Assembly: GCA_009773515.1 (NCBI GenBank)
Contig: WSXX01000009.1
Location: forward strand, 62,001 to 126,000
Reading direction: 5' to 3'
DNA: 64,000 nt
DNA from: Bacteroidota bacterium
GTDB taxonomy: Bacteria > Bacteroidota > Bacteroidia > Bacteroidales > Lentimicrobiaceae
Under the pieces are notes generated by a model, which ran no database searches, was not told the origin of the DNA, and saw only the letters and a program-made list of their open reading frames with translations. Positions 35,932 to 44,101 of this stretch are shown piece after piece. Every line of letters begins with the position of its first letter. Within the stretch, counting starts at the first letter, position 1. The position numbers and the translations under genes are program-made.

Positions 35932-36810
35932 ATGAAAATCGCACTGTTTGGAAAAACCTTCAACGACGACCGCTTCTTCTATTTCCAGCAGTTGATAGAG
36001 ACATTAGAGCGCAGCAATATTTCAATTCTGATTTACTCTCCTTTTATGGATTTCATAAAAGGGAAAATCAGGTTTTCAAAAGATCCGGAGATTTTTACCT
36101 TACATTCACAACTGCCCGGCAATGCCGATTTCATGTTTTCAATCGGGGGCGATGGCACCATGCTTGATGCCATAACACTGGTTCGCGATTCCGGCATTCC
36201 TTTGATGGGAATCAATCTGGGAAGAATGGGGTTTTTATCAAGCATATCCAAAGAAGAAATCGGGCAGGCCGTAAATGCCCTGGTCAGAGGTGACTACACA
36301 ATTGAAAAAAGGTCACTGCTCTCAGTTGAAACTCCGCAGCACCTTTTCGGAGATATGAATTACGCGCTGAATGAACTCACCGTCAATAAAAAAGACACTG
36401 GATCAATGATTCTGGTGCACGTTTATATTGATGATAAATTGCTTAACTCTTACTGGGCCGACGGGCTGATTATTGCAACACCTACAGGTTCTACGGCATA
36501 CTCACTCAGCTGCAATGGACCCATTATCACACCAGATTCAGAGAATTTTGTCATCACCCCGATAGCTACACACAATTTAACCGTAAGACCTGTCGTTATA
36601 CCCGACAAGAGCGTTATAAGACTTAAGGTTGAAGGTCGGATGTCGCAATACCTTATTGGTTTGGATTCCCGGAATTCCATCATTGATTCCGACACTGAAA
36701 TAGTTGTAAAAAAGGAAAAGTTTTTCATTAATCTTGTTCAACGGGTTGGTGATGATTTTTTCACAACCATCAGGCAAAAACTAATGTGGGGACGCGATGT
36801 AAGAAACTGA
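35932..36810 (+). CDS. nadK: NAD kinase
   Basis: NadK phosphorylates NAD to NADP in the cytosol. The 292-residue length is typical. The signature GGDGTMLDAI is at residues 72-81; the NELTVNKKD motif and the glycine-rich ADGLIIATPTGSTAYSLSCNGPII follow in two parts (residues about 176-199). A -7-like TACATTTG lies at 35894-35901. It is placed within the conserved envelope block, as in other Bacteroidota. Confidence 0.96.
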   Translation: MKIALFGKTFNDDRFFYFQQLIETLERSNISILIYSPFMDFIKGKIRFSKDPEIFTLHSQLPGNADFMFSIGGDGTMLDAITLVRDSGIPLMGINLGRMGFLSSISKEEIGQAVNALVRGDYTIEKRSLLSVETPQHLFGDMNYALNELTVNKKDTGSMILVHVYIDDKLLNSYWADGLIIATPTGSTAYSLSCNGPIITPDSENFVITPIATHNLTVRPVVIPDKSVIRLKVEGRMSQYLIGLDSRNSIIDSDTEIVVKKEKFFINLVQRVGDDFFTTIRQKLMWGRDVRN

Positions 36811-36830
36811 TTCAACCTTCGGTTTTACAA

Positions 36831-36863
36831 TTGCTTTACGGCTTATATTTTTTCTTACTTTTG
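36831..36863 (+). promoter_or_regulatory. Candidate promoter upstream of the PorG-like gene
   Basis: TTG at 36831-36833 and TACTTTTG at 36856-36863 (22-bp spacing) fit the Bacteroidota -33/-7 pattern. A start near 36870 would give a leader of about 90 nt. Confidence 0.45.
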
Positions 36864-36960
36864 CATGCCAAATCAGGTGCTTATGAGCCGGCTAAAATCA
36901 AAACATTAATCAACCGGTTCATTAATCAACCAGTCCGGCCATTCCGGGCATGCTTCAGCT

Positions 36961-37773
36961 ATGAAAAAACTAATTCTGGTTTTCATTTTATTTGTTGTTT
37001 TTGGCAGTGCCAATGCTCAGCGCTATGGCGAAATCGGCGTTTTTGGAGGAGGTTCCTATTATCTTGGCGAACTTAATCCAGGAAAACAGTTCCTGCTCAC
37101 CAAACCGGCATTCGGAGGCTTTGTCAGACATAATTTCAATGAGCGCACTGCAATAAAAGCTGCATTTACTTACGGCACACTGAAGGGCGACGACATGATT
37201 TCGAAAGCCAATACAGACCGCGGGCTCAATTTCACCACGCCTGTTTCCGACATATCCGCAACCTTCGAACTTAACTTCTTCGATTATTTTATCGGAAGCC
37301 TGAGACATTATGTAACTCCGTATATGTTTGCCGGAGCATCGGTATTCCTGTTCAATCCCAAAGCAACATACAATGGCGCCACTTATGAGCTCCATGGCTT
37401 AAGAACCGAAGGACAGGAAGGCGCTAATCCCGATCTGAAAATGTACAAACGCACCCAGTTTTCTATCCCTTTCGGAATAGGAATCAAGTACAGCATAAAC
37501 AGTTTTATCGGATTATCTGCTGACTGGAAGATGCACAAAACATTTACCGATTACATTGACGACGTAAGTACAACATACTATCTTGACCTTCAGAATGTAA
37601 ATTCAGGCGAAGTAAACGGCGCTGCAATTGCTTCTGATCCGGCACTAAAACACAACAGAGACATGCAGAGAGGTGACCCCAGTTATAATGACTGGTATTC
37701 ATTTGTTGGGATAAGTCTCTCAATAAGACTCAATTATCTTGAAAAGGAACGTTGCCTTAACATTTTTTATTAA
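36961..37773 (+). CDS. porG: DUF6089 outer-membrane protein, PorG-like T9SS component
   Basis: The 270-residue product has a clear signal peptide (cleavage after SANAQ, residue 19) and beta-barrel strands, starting RYGEIGVFGGGSYYLGELNP. It fits the DUF6089 family. Its position directly before uppS, bamA and two ompH genes is the same as that of PorG (PG0189) in Porphyromonas gingivalis, which associates with the PorK-PorN ring of the type IX secretion system. I infer that this is the PorG orthologue from family plus synteny. No other T9SS gene is in the window, and no obvious T9SS C-terminal signal was recognised in the secreted proteins here. Confidence 0.7.
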   Translation: MKKLILVFILFVVFGSANAQRYGEIGVFGGGSYYLGELNPGKQFLLTKPAFGGFVRHNFNERTAIKAAFTYGTLKGDDMISKANTDRGLNFTTPVSDISATFELNFFDYFIGSLRHYVTPYMFAGASVFLFNPKATYNGATYELHGLRTEGQEGANPDLKMYKRTQFSIPFGIGIKYSINSFIGLSADWKMHKTFTDYIDDVSTTYYLDLQNVNSGEVNGAAIASDPALKHNRDMQRGDPSYNDWYSFVGISLSIRLNYLEKERCLNIFY

Positions 37774-37851
37774 CCTGGTTAACAATTATTAACACCCGCA
37801 CAATGTCGGTGTATTGTAATACAGCCTACTTTAGTTTTGTGATTGAGACGG

Positions 37852-38592
37852 ATGGATCTTAAAGAAAAAATAGACTCGCTAAGGCTGCCTAAGCACATCG
37901 CCATAATAATGGATGGCAATGGACGTTGGGCCAAAAGCAGAGGTGAAATGAGGGTTTTCGGCCACCAGAACGGGGTGGAATCGGTAAGACAAACCTCTAC
38001 TGCAGCGGCAGAACTTGGTGTTGAATTTTTAACACTTTATGCGTTTTCTACTGAAAACTGGAAGAGACCAAAATGCGAAGTTGATGCACTCATGAGTTTG
38101 CTGGTTCAAACCCTGAATTCGGAGCTTGGAACATTGATGGAAAACAACATACGCCTGAAAGCAATTGGCAACATCAATAAACTGCAGCCCGATTGCTACA
38201 AGCAACTGTTGGAAACCATGGACAAAACCAGTGGCAACAACCGAATGGATCTTATTCTTGCGCTTAATTACAGCGGCCGTTGGGAAATTAGCCAGGCAGC
38301 AGCCAGAATTGCAGCCGAAGTTAAAGCCGGAAATCTTGACCCGGAAAAAATTAATCAGGATGTATTTGAAAGTTACCTTGAAACACACAACATACCAGAT
38401 CCGGAATTACTGATAAGGACAAGCGGAGAAAACAGAATCAGCAATTTTCTGCTATGGCAGGCTGCTTATTCTGAGTTGTATTTCACACCGAAACTCTGGC
38501 CTGATTTCAGAAAAGACGACCTGTATGAAGCCATACTGGACTACCAGAACCGCGAAAGAAGGTTTGGTATGATTAGTGAACAAATAAAATAA
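37852..38592 (+). CDS. uppS: Isoprenyl transferase (undecaprenyl pyrophosphate synthase)
   Basis: UppS is a cis-prenyltransferase that makes the C55 lipid carrier for peptidoglycan and O-antigen. From the ATG at 37852 the product is 246 residues, beginning just before the signature AIIMDGNGRWAK with catalytic Asp21. Further motifs are YAFSTENWKRP, LALNYSGRWEI, and the C-terminal LLIRTSGENRISNFLLWQAAYSELYF split over residues 195-220. An in-frame TTG at 37843 would add three residues. A -7-like TAGTTTTG (37832-37839) lies immediately upstream. bamA follows after 11 bp. Confidence 0.96.
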   Translation: MDLKEKIDSLRLPKHIAIIMDGNGRWAKSRGEMRVFGHQNGVESVRQTSTAAAELGVEFLTLYAFSTENWKRPKCEVDALMSLLVQTLNSELGTLMENNIRLKAIGNINKLQPDCYKQLLETMDKTSGNNRMDLILALNYSGRWEISQAAARIAAEVKAGNLDPEKINQDVFESYLETHNIPDPELLIRTSGENRISNFLLWQAAYSELYFTPKLWPDFRKDDLYEAILDYQNRERRFGMISEQIK

Positions 38593-38603
38593 GTTACCGA
38601 TAA

Positions 38604-41234
38604 ATGAAACTAAAATCCTGCCTGATTGCCCTCACACTGCTTCTGTTTTCTGCCACAATCCATGCCCAAACGATCAGGCTTGGCGATGACCTCAGCGAAA
38701 TAGACTATTCCAGCCCTAAAGAATACATTATTGGCGGCGTTACTGTATCGGGTGTTCAATACCTCGACCACAACGTACTTATTATGCTGTCAGGGCTTCA
38801 GGTTGCCGACCGCATTGAAATTCCCGGCGATAAAATCAGAAAAGCAATCGAAAAACTATGGGCTCAGGGGCTTTTTGATAATGTTAGAATATCGGCAACC
38901 AAATTCACCGACGAACTCGTATTTCTTAATATTGAGCTGCAGGAAAGACCACGACTGAGCAAGTTCTCCTTTAAAGGGATAAAAAAAGCAGAAGCCGATG
39001 ATCTTCGCGATAAAATAAAGCTGATGAAAGGTGATGTTGTGACTGAAAATGTTGTGATCAGAACCTCAAACATCATTAAAAAGCACTTTACCGCCAAAGG
39101 ATTCCTGAATACCGAAGTCGAACTCGAACAAATCCGCGACAGCGTTAAAGCCAACGAAGTAAGCCTTGTTATAAAAGTTGATAAAAAACAAAAGGTTAAG
39201 ATTGATCAGATTAATTTCAGCGGAAATAATAGTCTGAACGATGTTAAGCTGAAAAAAACCTTGAAGAACACCAAAGACAAAGGTGTTTTCCGTCCTTTTG
39301 TTGCGCTTGATGAACTGGTTTTCAGATTCCCGCGCAAAGCCCTTACCTTAAACATGGATACGATTGCGGAATATGGCACCCGGGTGGTTACCGAAAATTT
39401 TCGTTTAAGAATATTCAAAGCTTCAAAACTTATACAGGACGATTACAAGGAAGATCTTAACAGCCTGCTTGCCAAATACAACAATGAAGGCTACCGCGAT
39501 GCTGTAATAATAAAAGATTCTGTTTATAAAACCGGACCAAAGACCATTAATATTGACATTGAAATTGAGGAAGGCCAAAGGTATTATTTTGGCGATATCC
39601 GTTGGGTAGGAAATACGAAATACTCTGCAGAACAACTGAATGATGTGCTCAAAATAAAGCGTGGTGATGTTTACAACCAAAGCGAACTTGATGCAAACCT
39701 CAATTATAATCCAAACGAAATTGACATAAGCACACTTTATCTTGATGATGGATACCTGTTTTTCTCAGTAACTCCTGTTGAAGTGAGGGTTGAGAACGAC
39801 ACCATCGATATGGAAATGCGCATTCGTGAAGGTAAGCAAGCTACGATCAATAAAGTTATTTTAAAGGGAAACACACGTACAAACGACCATGTGGTCATGC
39901 GCGAACTCAGAACCCGTCCGGGTCAGATGTTCAGCCGTTCCGACATTATCCGTACTACACGTGAGTTGGCACAGCTCCGCTATTTCGATCCCGAAAAGAT
40001 TGTGCCTACCCCAATACCTAATCCGAATGAAGGAACTGTTGACATTGAATATAAAGTAGAGGAAACCTCTTCTGATCAGATTGAACTCTCAGGTGGCTGG
40101 GGTTATGGCAGGGTAGTCGGAACTCTCGGGCTATCGTTCAACAATTTTTCGGCGCGTAAGATGTTTCAACCGAGTGCCTGGCGTCCGATACCATCGGGAG
40201 ATGGGCAAAAGCTCAGCCTTCGTATGCAATCATACGGCAAAGGATACCTCAGCTATAGTGCTTCATTTACTGAGCCGTGGCTCGGAGGAAAAAAACCCAA
40301 CTCGTTCAGTGTAAGTTACTATCACTCTCTTTATTCAAATGGTGTATCTAAAAGCAATGAAAACTATCAGTCGTTCAAGATTGACGGGTTTATGCTGATG
40401 CTGGGCAAAAGACTGGCATGGCCTGACGACTTTTTTACCCTGATGCAAAAAGTAAGTATTCAGACCTACCGCCTTAACAACTACGGAAGTATCTTTGCTT
40501 TTGGAAACGGCAACGGCAAGTACAACAATTACAGTTATGGCATTACTATGGCCAGAAACTCTATCGATAGTCCGATTTTCCAGCGGTCAGGATCTGAAAT
40601 ATCACTCAGCCTCGATCTTACGCCTCCTTATTCACTATTTAGTGACAAAGATTACAAAGGCATGCCTGATGAAGATAAGTTCAAGTGGATTGAATATCAC
40701 AAATGGAAATTCAATTTCTCACTTTACAGGCAAATCGTTGGGAATCTGGTGCTCAGTGCACGTTCGCGATATGGATTTCTCGGAGCTTATAACAGCGATA
40801 TCGGAGTTACACCATTCGACAGGTATTACCTGGGTGGTGATGGTCTTTCAGGATACAACAACCTCGACGGCCGTGAGATTATAGGCATGAGGGGATATTC
40901 AAACGAAAGTCTCACTCCTGATTATTATGCAAGTAAAAACACAGGAGGTACGATTTACAACAAAACTACCCTTGAATTGCGTTATCCGTTATCACTGAAT
41001 CCGAGTGCAACCATCTACGTTATGACGTTTGTTGAAGCCGGAAATGCATGGAAAGATTTCAGGAGTTTTAATCCGTTTGCATTGAAAAGATCGGCCGGAG
41101 TTGGTGTAAGGGTATTTCTGCCGATGTTCGGATTGCTTGGACTTGACTGGGGATATGGATTTGATGATGTTCCGGGTATTCCAACAGCAAACAAGGGACA
41201 ATTCCACTTCTCTATCAATCAGAGCATTGATTAA
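38604..41234 (+). CDS. bamA: Outer-membrane assembly factor BamA
   Basis: BamA is the essential Omp85 insertase for outer-membrane beta-barrels. The 876-residue protein has a signal peptide (to about residue 22), five POTRA domains (about 40-480; for example GGVTVSGVQYLDHNVL and IDQINFSGNNSLNDVKL), and a 16-stranded barrel with the conserved GMRGYSNESLT lock motif and a C-terminal strand. A first-POTRA approach via a spaced Asp/Glu-rich stretch is usual in Bacteroidota. It is followed by two Skp/OmpH chaperone genes, which supply unfolded clients to it. Confidence 0.95.
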   Translation: MKLKSCLIALTLLLFSATIHAQTIRLGDDLSEIDYSSPKEYIIGGVTVSGVQYLDHNVLIMLSGLQVADRIEIPGDKIRKAIEKLWAQGLFDNVRISATKFTDELVFLNIELQERPRLSKFSFKGIKKAEADDLRDKIKLMKGDVVTENVVIRTSNIIKKHFTAKGFLNTEVELEQIRDSVKANEVSLVIKVDKKQKVKIDQINFSGNNSLNDVKLKKTLKNTKDKGVFRPFVALDELVFRFPRKALTLNMDTIAEYGTRVVTENFRLRIFKASKLIQDDYKEDLNSLLAKYNNEGYRDAVIIKDSVYKTGPKTINIDIEIEEGQRYYFGDIRWVGNTKYSAEQLNDVLKIKRGDVYNQSELDANLNYNPNEIDISTLYLDDGYLFFSVTPVEVRVENDTIDMEMRIREGKQATINKVILKGNTRTNDHVVMRELRTRPGQMFSRSDIIRTTRELAQLRYFDPEKIVPTPIPNPNEGTVDIEYKVEETSSDQIELSGGWGYGRVVGTLGLSFNNFSARKMFQPSAWRPIPSGDGQKLSLRMQSYGKGYLSYSASFTEPWLGGKKPNSFSVSYYHSLYSNGVSKSNENYQSFKIDGFMLMLGKRLAWPDDFFTLMQKVSIQTYRLNNYGSIFAFGNGNGKYNNYSYGITMARNSIDSPIFQRSGSEISLSLDLTPPYSLFSDKDYKGMPDEDKFKWIEYHKWKFNFSLYRQIVGNLVLSARSRYGFLGAYNSDIGVTPFDRYYLGGDGLSGYNNLDGREIIGMRGYSNESLTPDYYASKNTGGTIYNKTTLELRYPLSLNPSATIYVMTFVEAGNAWKDFRSFNPFALKRSAGVGVRVFLPMFGLLGLDWGYGFDDVPGIPTANKGQFHFSINQSID

Positions 41235-41320
41235 TGATGAAGATAATCCTGAATAAATGTGGCAGGTTTTTTGATAAACAGATTACCGACAAAAAATAAA
41301 TTTTAAACCTCAATCAAACC

Positions 41321-41327
41321 AAGGAGG
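41321..41327 (+). promoter_or_regulatory. Strong Shine-Dalgarno AAGGAGG before ompH (first)
   Basis: AAGGAGG ends 7 nt before the ATG at 41335. Such a good match to the anti-SD is unusual among the genes of this window and suggests high translation of the chaperone. Confidence 0.6.
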
Positions 41328-41334
41328 AATAACC

Positions 41335-41862
41335 ATGAAAAGGACATTATTAATTGCAGCTGTGTTTGTTTTTGCATCCATTGCTACATTTGCGCAGAAA
41401 TTTGCATATGTTGACAGTGAGTTTATACTCGAAAACATACCTGAATATGCTGATGCCAAAACCGAAATTGACGAACTTTCCATTCAATGGCAACGCGATA
41501 TAGAAGTAAAATTTGCTGAAATTGATCAGCTTTACAAGAATTTCAAAGCCGAAGCAGTGCTTCTTCCGGAGGATATCAAAATAAAACGCGAAGAAGAAAT
41601 CATCAATAAGGAAAAAGCTGCCAAAGATTTGCAGCGTCAGTACTTTGGAAAAGATGGTGATCTTTTCAAACGCAGACAGGAACTGGTAAAACCAATTCAG
41701 GAAAAAATCTACAGCGCCATTGAATCTATTGCTGCAACCGACAATTATGCAGTAATATTCGATAAAGCCGGCAGCGTATCGATGATGTACACCAATCCAC
41801 GCTTCGACATCAGCGAGGAAGTGCTTGACAAGCTCGGTTACTCTTACAAAAGCAGGCAATAA
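41335..41862 (+). CDS. OmpH/Skp-family periplasmic chaperone (first copy)
   Basis: The 175-residue product has a signal peptide (ending FAQK, about residue 21), a start typical of OmpH (FAYVDSEFILENIPEY), a long charged coiled-coil tentacle (about 45-120) and a C-terminal strand region with YAVIFDKAG. Skp-like proteins hold unfolded outer-membrane proteins in the periplasm and pass them to BamA. Two tandem copies after bamA are typical of Bacteroidota. Confidence 0.9.
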   Translation: MKRTLLIAAVFVFASIATFAQKFAYVDSEFILENIPEYADAKTEIDELSIQWQRDIEVKFAEIDQLYKNFKAEAVLLPEDIKIKREEEIINKEKAAKDLQRQYFGKDGDLFKRRQELVKPIQEKIYSAIESIAATDNYAVIFDKAGSVSMMYTNPRFDISEEVLDKLGYSYKSRQ

Positions 41863-41915
41863 TCAACACCTTCACAAAGCATTCTTCTTTAATCAACAAT
41901 AGAGTAACAAACCCC

Positions 41916-41945
41916 TTTGCCGATAAAGAAATTTTTATAATTTTG
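41916..41945 (+). promoter_or_regulatory. Promoter of the second ompH gene
   Basis: TTTG (41916-41919) and TAATTTTG (41938-41945), 18 bp apart, match both Bacteroidota promoter elements. Start of transcription is expected near 41952, 26 nt before the ATG. Confidence 0.6.
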
Positions 41946-41977
41946 CGCGGCAAATAAACTTAAACCCAATCGAATAC

Positions 41978-42493
41978 ATGAAAAACATTCTGAAAATCTT
42001 CATTGTTCTTGCAATAGCTGTTTCGGCAATGCAGGTAAGTGCACAAAAATCGCAGAAATTAGGCCACATTAATTTTGCCGAGTTATATGAACTGATGCCA
42101 GGCCAGGATTCAATCCGTGCCGCCTTCACTTCTTACCAGGAACAATTGCAGCAACAGTTTCAGGCAATGCAGACTGAATACGAAACCAAGCTGAATGAAT
42201 ACCAGACCAACATGGCAACAATGTCTAATATAATTAAACAAACCAAAGAAAAAGAGATTGTTGACCTTCAGCGCCGCATCCAGGAATTTCAGCAAACTGC
42301 GCAGGAAGACCTTCAGGCAAAAGAGGTTGAGCTGACAGCTCCGGTTATAGAGAAAGCAAGAAATGCTGTAAAAGAAGTAGCCAAAGAGAATGGGTATAGT
42401 TTTGTGCTCAACTCAACAGAAGGACTTGTTCTTTACACTGAGCCTGCCGATGACCTGATGCCAATGGTTAAAAAGAAACTCAATCTTAAGTAA
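41978..42493 (+). CDS. OmpH/Skp-family periplasmic chaperone (second copy)
   Basis: The 171-residue paralogue of the preceding gene has a signal peptide (ending VSAQK, about residue 23), GHINFAELYELMPGQDS, a Gln/Glu-rich coiled coil (about 45-120) and the terminal strand motif GYSFVLNSTEGLVLY. Unlike the first copy it has its own well-matched promoter, so it may be expressed separately. A strong terminator follows at 42511-42544 and closes the envelope block. Confidence 0.9.
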   Translation: MKNILKIFIVLAIAVSAMQVSAQKSQKLGHINFAELYELMPGQDSIRAAFTSYQEQLQQQFQAMQTEYETKLNEYQTNMATMSNIIKQTKEKEIVDLQRRIQEFQQTAQEDLQAKEVELTAPVIEKARNAVKEVAKENGYSFVLNSTEGLVLYTEPADDLMPMVKKKLNLK

Positions 42494-42510
42494 GAATAAG
42501 CAGAATATTT

Positions 42511-42544
42511 AAAAAAGCCTTCCTGAACGGAGGGCTTTTTTTTT
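42511..42544 (+). terminator. Terminator of the outer-membrane biogenesis block
   Basis: AAAAAGCC-t-TCC pairs with GGA-g-GGCTTTTT around a short loop and is followed by nine or more T residues. It lies 17 bp after the second ompH gene. Confidence 0.85.
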
Positions 42545-42633
42545 GCCGGATTTCCACTGCTGTATGATTTTCCATAGAGTTTCAGAGTAAATCATATGGA
42601 ATTGATATGCTACATTTCGGAAAAACAAGGCAT

Positions 42634-42659
42634 AAAAAAAGCCCGGAATTACCGGGCTT
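42634..42659 (-). terminator. Terminator of the cold-shock gene (minus strand)
   Basis: On the minus strand the stem AAGCCCGG/CCGGGCTT with a 5-nt loop is followed by a T tract (42634-42640). It lies about 20 bp beyond the csp stop codon. Confidence 0.8.
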
Positions 42660-42679
42660 AAAAGATCATGACGGATATA

Positions 42680-42871
42680 TTAAATCACTTTAACATTCAC
42701 TGCATTTAATCCTTTTCTTCCTTCTTTAAGATCGAAAGTTACTTCGTCATTTTCCCTTACTTCGTCAATAAGGCCAGATACGTGTACAAAATACTCGTTG
42801 TCTGAATCGTTGTCTTTGATGAATCCGAATCCCTTCTGATCGTTGAAGAATTTTACTGTTCCTTTACTCAT
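42680..42871 (-). CDS. Cold-shock-domain protein
   Basis: From the ATG at 42871 the protein has 63 residues: a single OB-fold cold-shock domain with RNP1 KGFGFIK (residues 13-19) and RNP2-like EYFVHVSGL. It binds single-stranded RNA or DNA and acts as an RNA chaperone. A longer frame to 42907 adds 12 residues not found in the family. A -7-like TATCTTTG lies on the minus strand at 42905-42912. Which cold-shock paralogue it is cannot be told. Confidence 0.93.
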   Translation of the reverse strand: MSKGTVKFFNDQKGFGFIKDNDSDNEYFVHVSGLIDEVRENDEVTFDLKEGRKGLNAVNVKVI

Positions 42872-43042
42872 GGTGATAAAATTAAAATTGTTTTGTTGAG
42901 GGCGCAAAGATAAACATAATTAATTACTTTAACGCTTTTATTTATAAAACATCAATAAAAGTTGGATTTTTCTGATTTGAGACTCTGTTTTTAACATTTT
43001 CCCGGATGTATCTTTGAAATTCCTTGCAGATTATATAATTTT

Positions 43043-43546
43043 ATGTTCACAAAAATCACAAAAATGAAAAAAGAAGAACCTGATCCGGAATGCTGCCCGC
43101 AATTTAATCCGGCTCCCTGGGATAACCAGACTTTTGAATGGGACAAGAAAAAGTTCATCCTTGACAAGGTATTCACCGTTTTTTATATGCCGGTGAATTT
43201 TGGCAGTGCGATGCGACGACTTAATCAAAAGGTTGAAACAGCAGGGGCTCTGATGCCGGACATGCTTTGCCTTTCTGAGCACACCTCAGCATGGAATATG
43301 AATCTTTACCTTGCCGTAGATAAAGATGTGGCAAATGCTGAAAACCTTGCTCTCAGCGGTAAATATTTCAGCCGTGTTTACGAAGGATCATTCCGTAACA
43401 CCGGCAAATGGACCGAAGATTTTAAACTTTCCGCGAAAGAACAGGGATTTGAAACAAAAAAAATGTACATGTGGTACACCACCTGCCCAAAATGCGCCAA
43501 AAAATGGGGAAAGAATTATGTGGTGATAATCGGCGGGATAGCGTAA
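43043..43546 (+). CDS. Conserved small cytosolic protein of unknown function
   Basis: I do not recognise a characterised family; similar proteins in anaerobes and methanogens are, from memory, often labelled simply 'hydrolase'. The 167 residues contain a Cys-Cys pair near the N terminus (ECCPQFNPAPWD, residues 14-25), a central part with few motifs and a C-terminal CPKCAKKWGK that could bind a metal together with the N-terminal pair. No signal peptide or membrane segment is seen. ATGs at 43043 and 43064 are both plausible starts; the second begins directly before the cysteine motif. A -7-like TATCTTTG is at 43009-43016. Confidence 0.6.
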   Translation: MFTKITKMKKEEPDPECCPQFNPAPWDNQTFEWDKKKFILDKVFTVFYMPVNFGSAMRRLNQKVETAGALMPDMLCLSEHTSAWNMNLYLAVDKDVANAENLALSGKYFSRVYEGSFRNTGKWTEDFKLSAKEQGFETKKMYMWYTTCPKCAKKWGKNYVVIIGGIA

Positions 43547-43613
43547 TTTAAAACCTTAGTCAATGTCAGGTAATAATACCTGCCATTTATAAGTTACTGA
43601 AGTTTATTTATAT

Positions 43614-44000
43614 CTACTGACTTTCAATTTTATTCATGTCTATCCTTTTCGGGACATTGAGTTCATCCACAGCGGCAAAACAGAATTTTGCACACGCAGC
43701 CTTTTCTTTTAAGCCTGTTTCAGTTGATTCGCGATAAGCCATCACACTGACTTCCACTTTAACGCTTCCTATTTTAGTAACATTTCCTATTAATTCTATA
43801 ATATCGCCAAGTCCGAAAGGCTTTATAAAATTTATATTTCCCACCGAAATTGTTACTACACCCTGCTTCAATAACCGGGTTGCTGTGATGTAAGCCACCT
43901 CATCCATCCATTTCAGGATGTTGCCACCAAAAAGAATCTGCCGGTCGTTAAGCATTGAGGGCAAAACAATTCTTGTCATTGTTGTAGGTTGATCGTTCAT
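43614..44000 (-). CDS. Hotdog-fold acyl-CoA thioesterase (YciA-like)
   Basis: The 128-residue protein has the acyl-CoA thioesterase pattern of the YciA/BACH group: start TRIVLPSMLNDRQILFGGNILKWMDEVA (residues about 9-36, with the catalytic Asn/Asp segment) and VGNINFIKPFGLGDIIEL. These enzymes hydrolyse acyl-CoAs in the cytosol as homohexamers. Chain length preference cannot be read from the sequence. It is divergent from the DUF134 gene; the 101 bp between them contain the promoter and direct repeats of the latter. Confidence 0.88.
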   Translation of the reverse strand: MNDQPTTMTRIVLPSMLNDRQILFGGNILKWMDEVAYITATRLLKQGVVTISVGNINFIKPFGLGDIIELIGNVTKIGSVKVEVSVMAYRESTETGLKEKAACAKFCFAAVDELNVPKRIDMNKIESQ

Positions 44001-44043
44001 GGTGTCATCTTGATTGATTTGTTTTGCAAAAATACATAATAAA

Positions 44044-44075
44044 TTTGTTAATTGATCTATTGTTCATTACCTTTG
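44044..44075 (+). promoter_or_regulatory. Promoter of the DUF134-NifX-MinD cluster
   Basis: TTTG at 44044-44047 and TACCTTTG at 44068-44075 are 20 bp apart, an almost ideal Bacteroidota promoter. Start is expected near 44082, giving a leader of about 20 nt. Confidence 0.65.
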
Positions 44076-44096
44076 TAGCGAACTATTGATCATTAC
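44057..44096 (+). promoter_or_regulatory. Direct repeats CTATTG(T/A)TCATTAC flanking the -7 element
   Basis: Fourteen-base copies at 44057-44070 and 44083-44096 differ at one position. They begin 26 bp apart and cover the -7 region and the start of transcription. Placement suggests an operator, possibly for the DUF134 protein encoded just downstream. Confidence 0.5.
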
Positions 44097-44101
44097 ATAC
44101 T

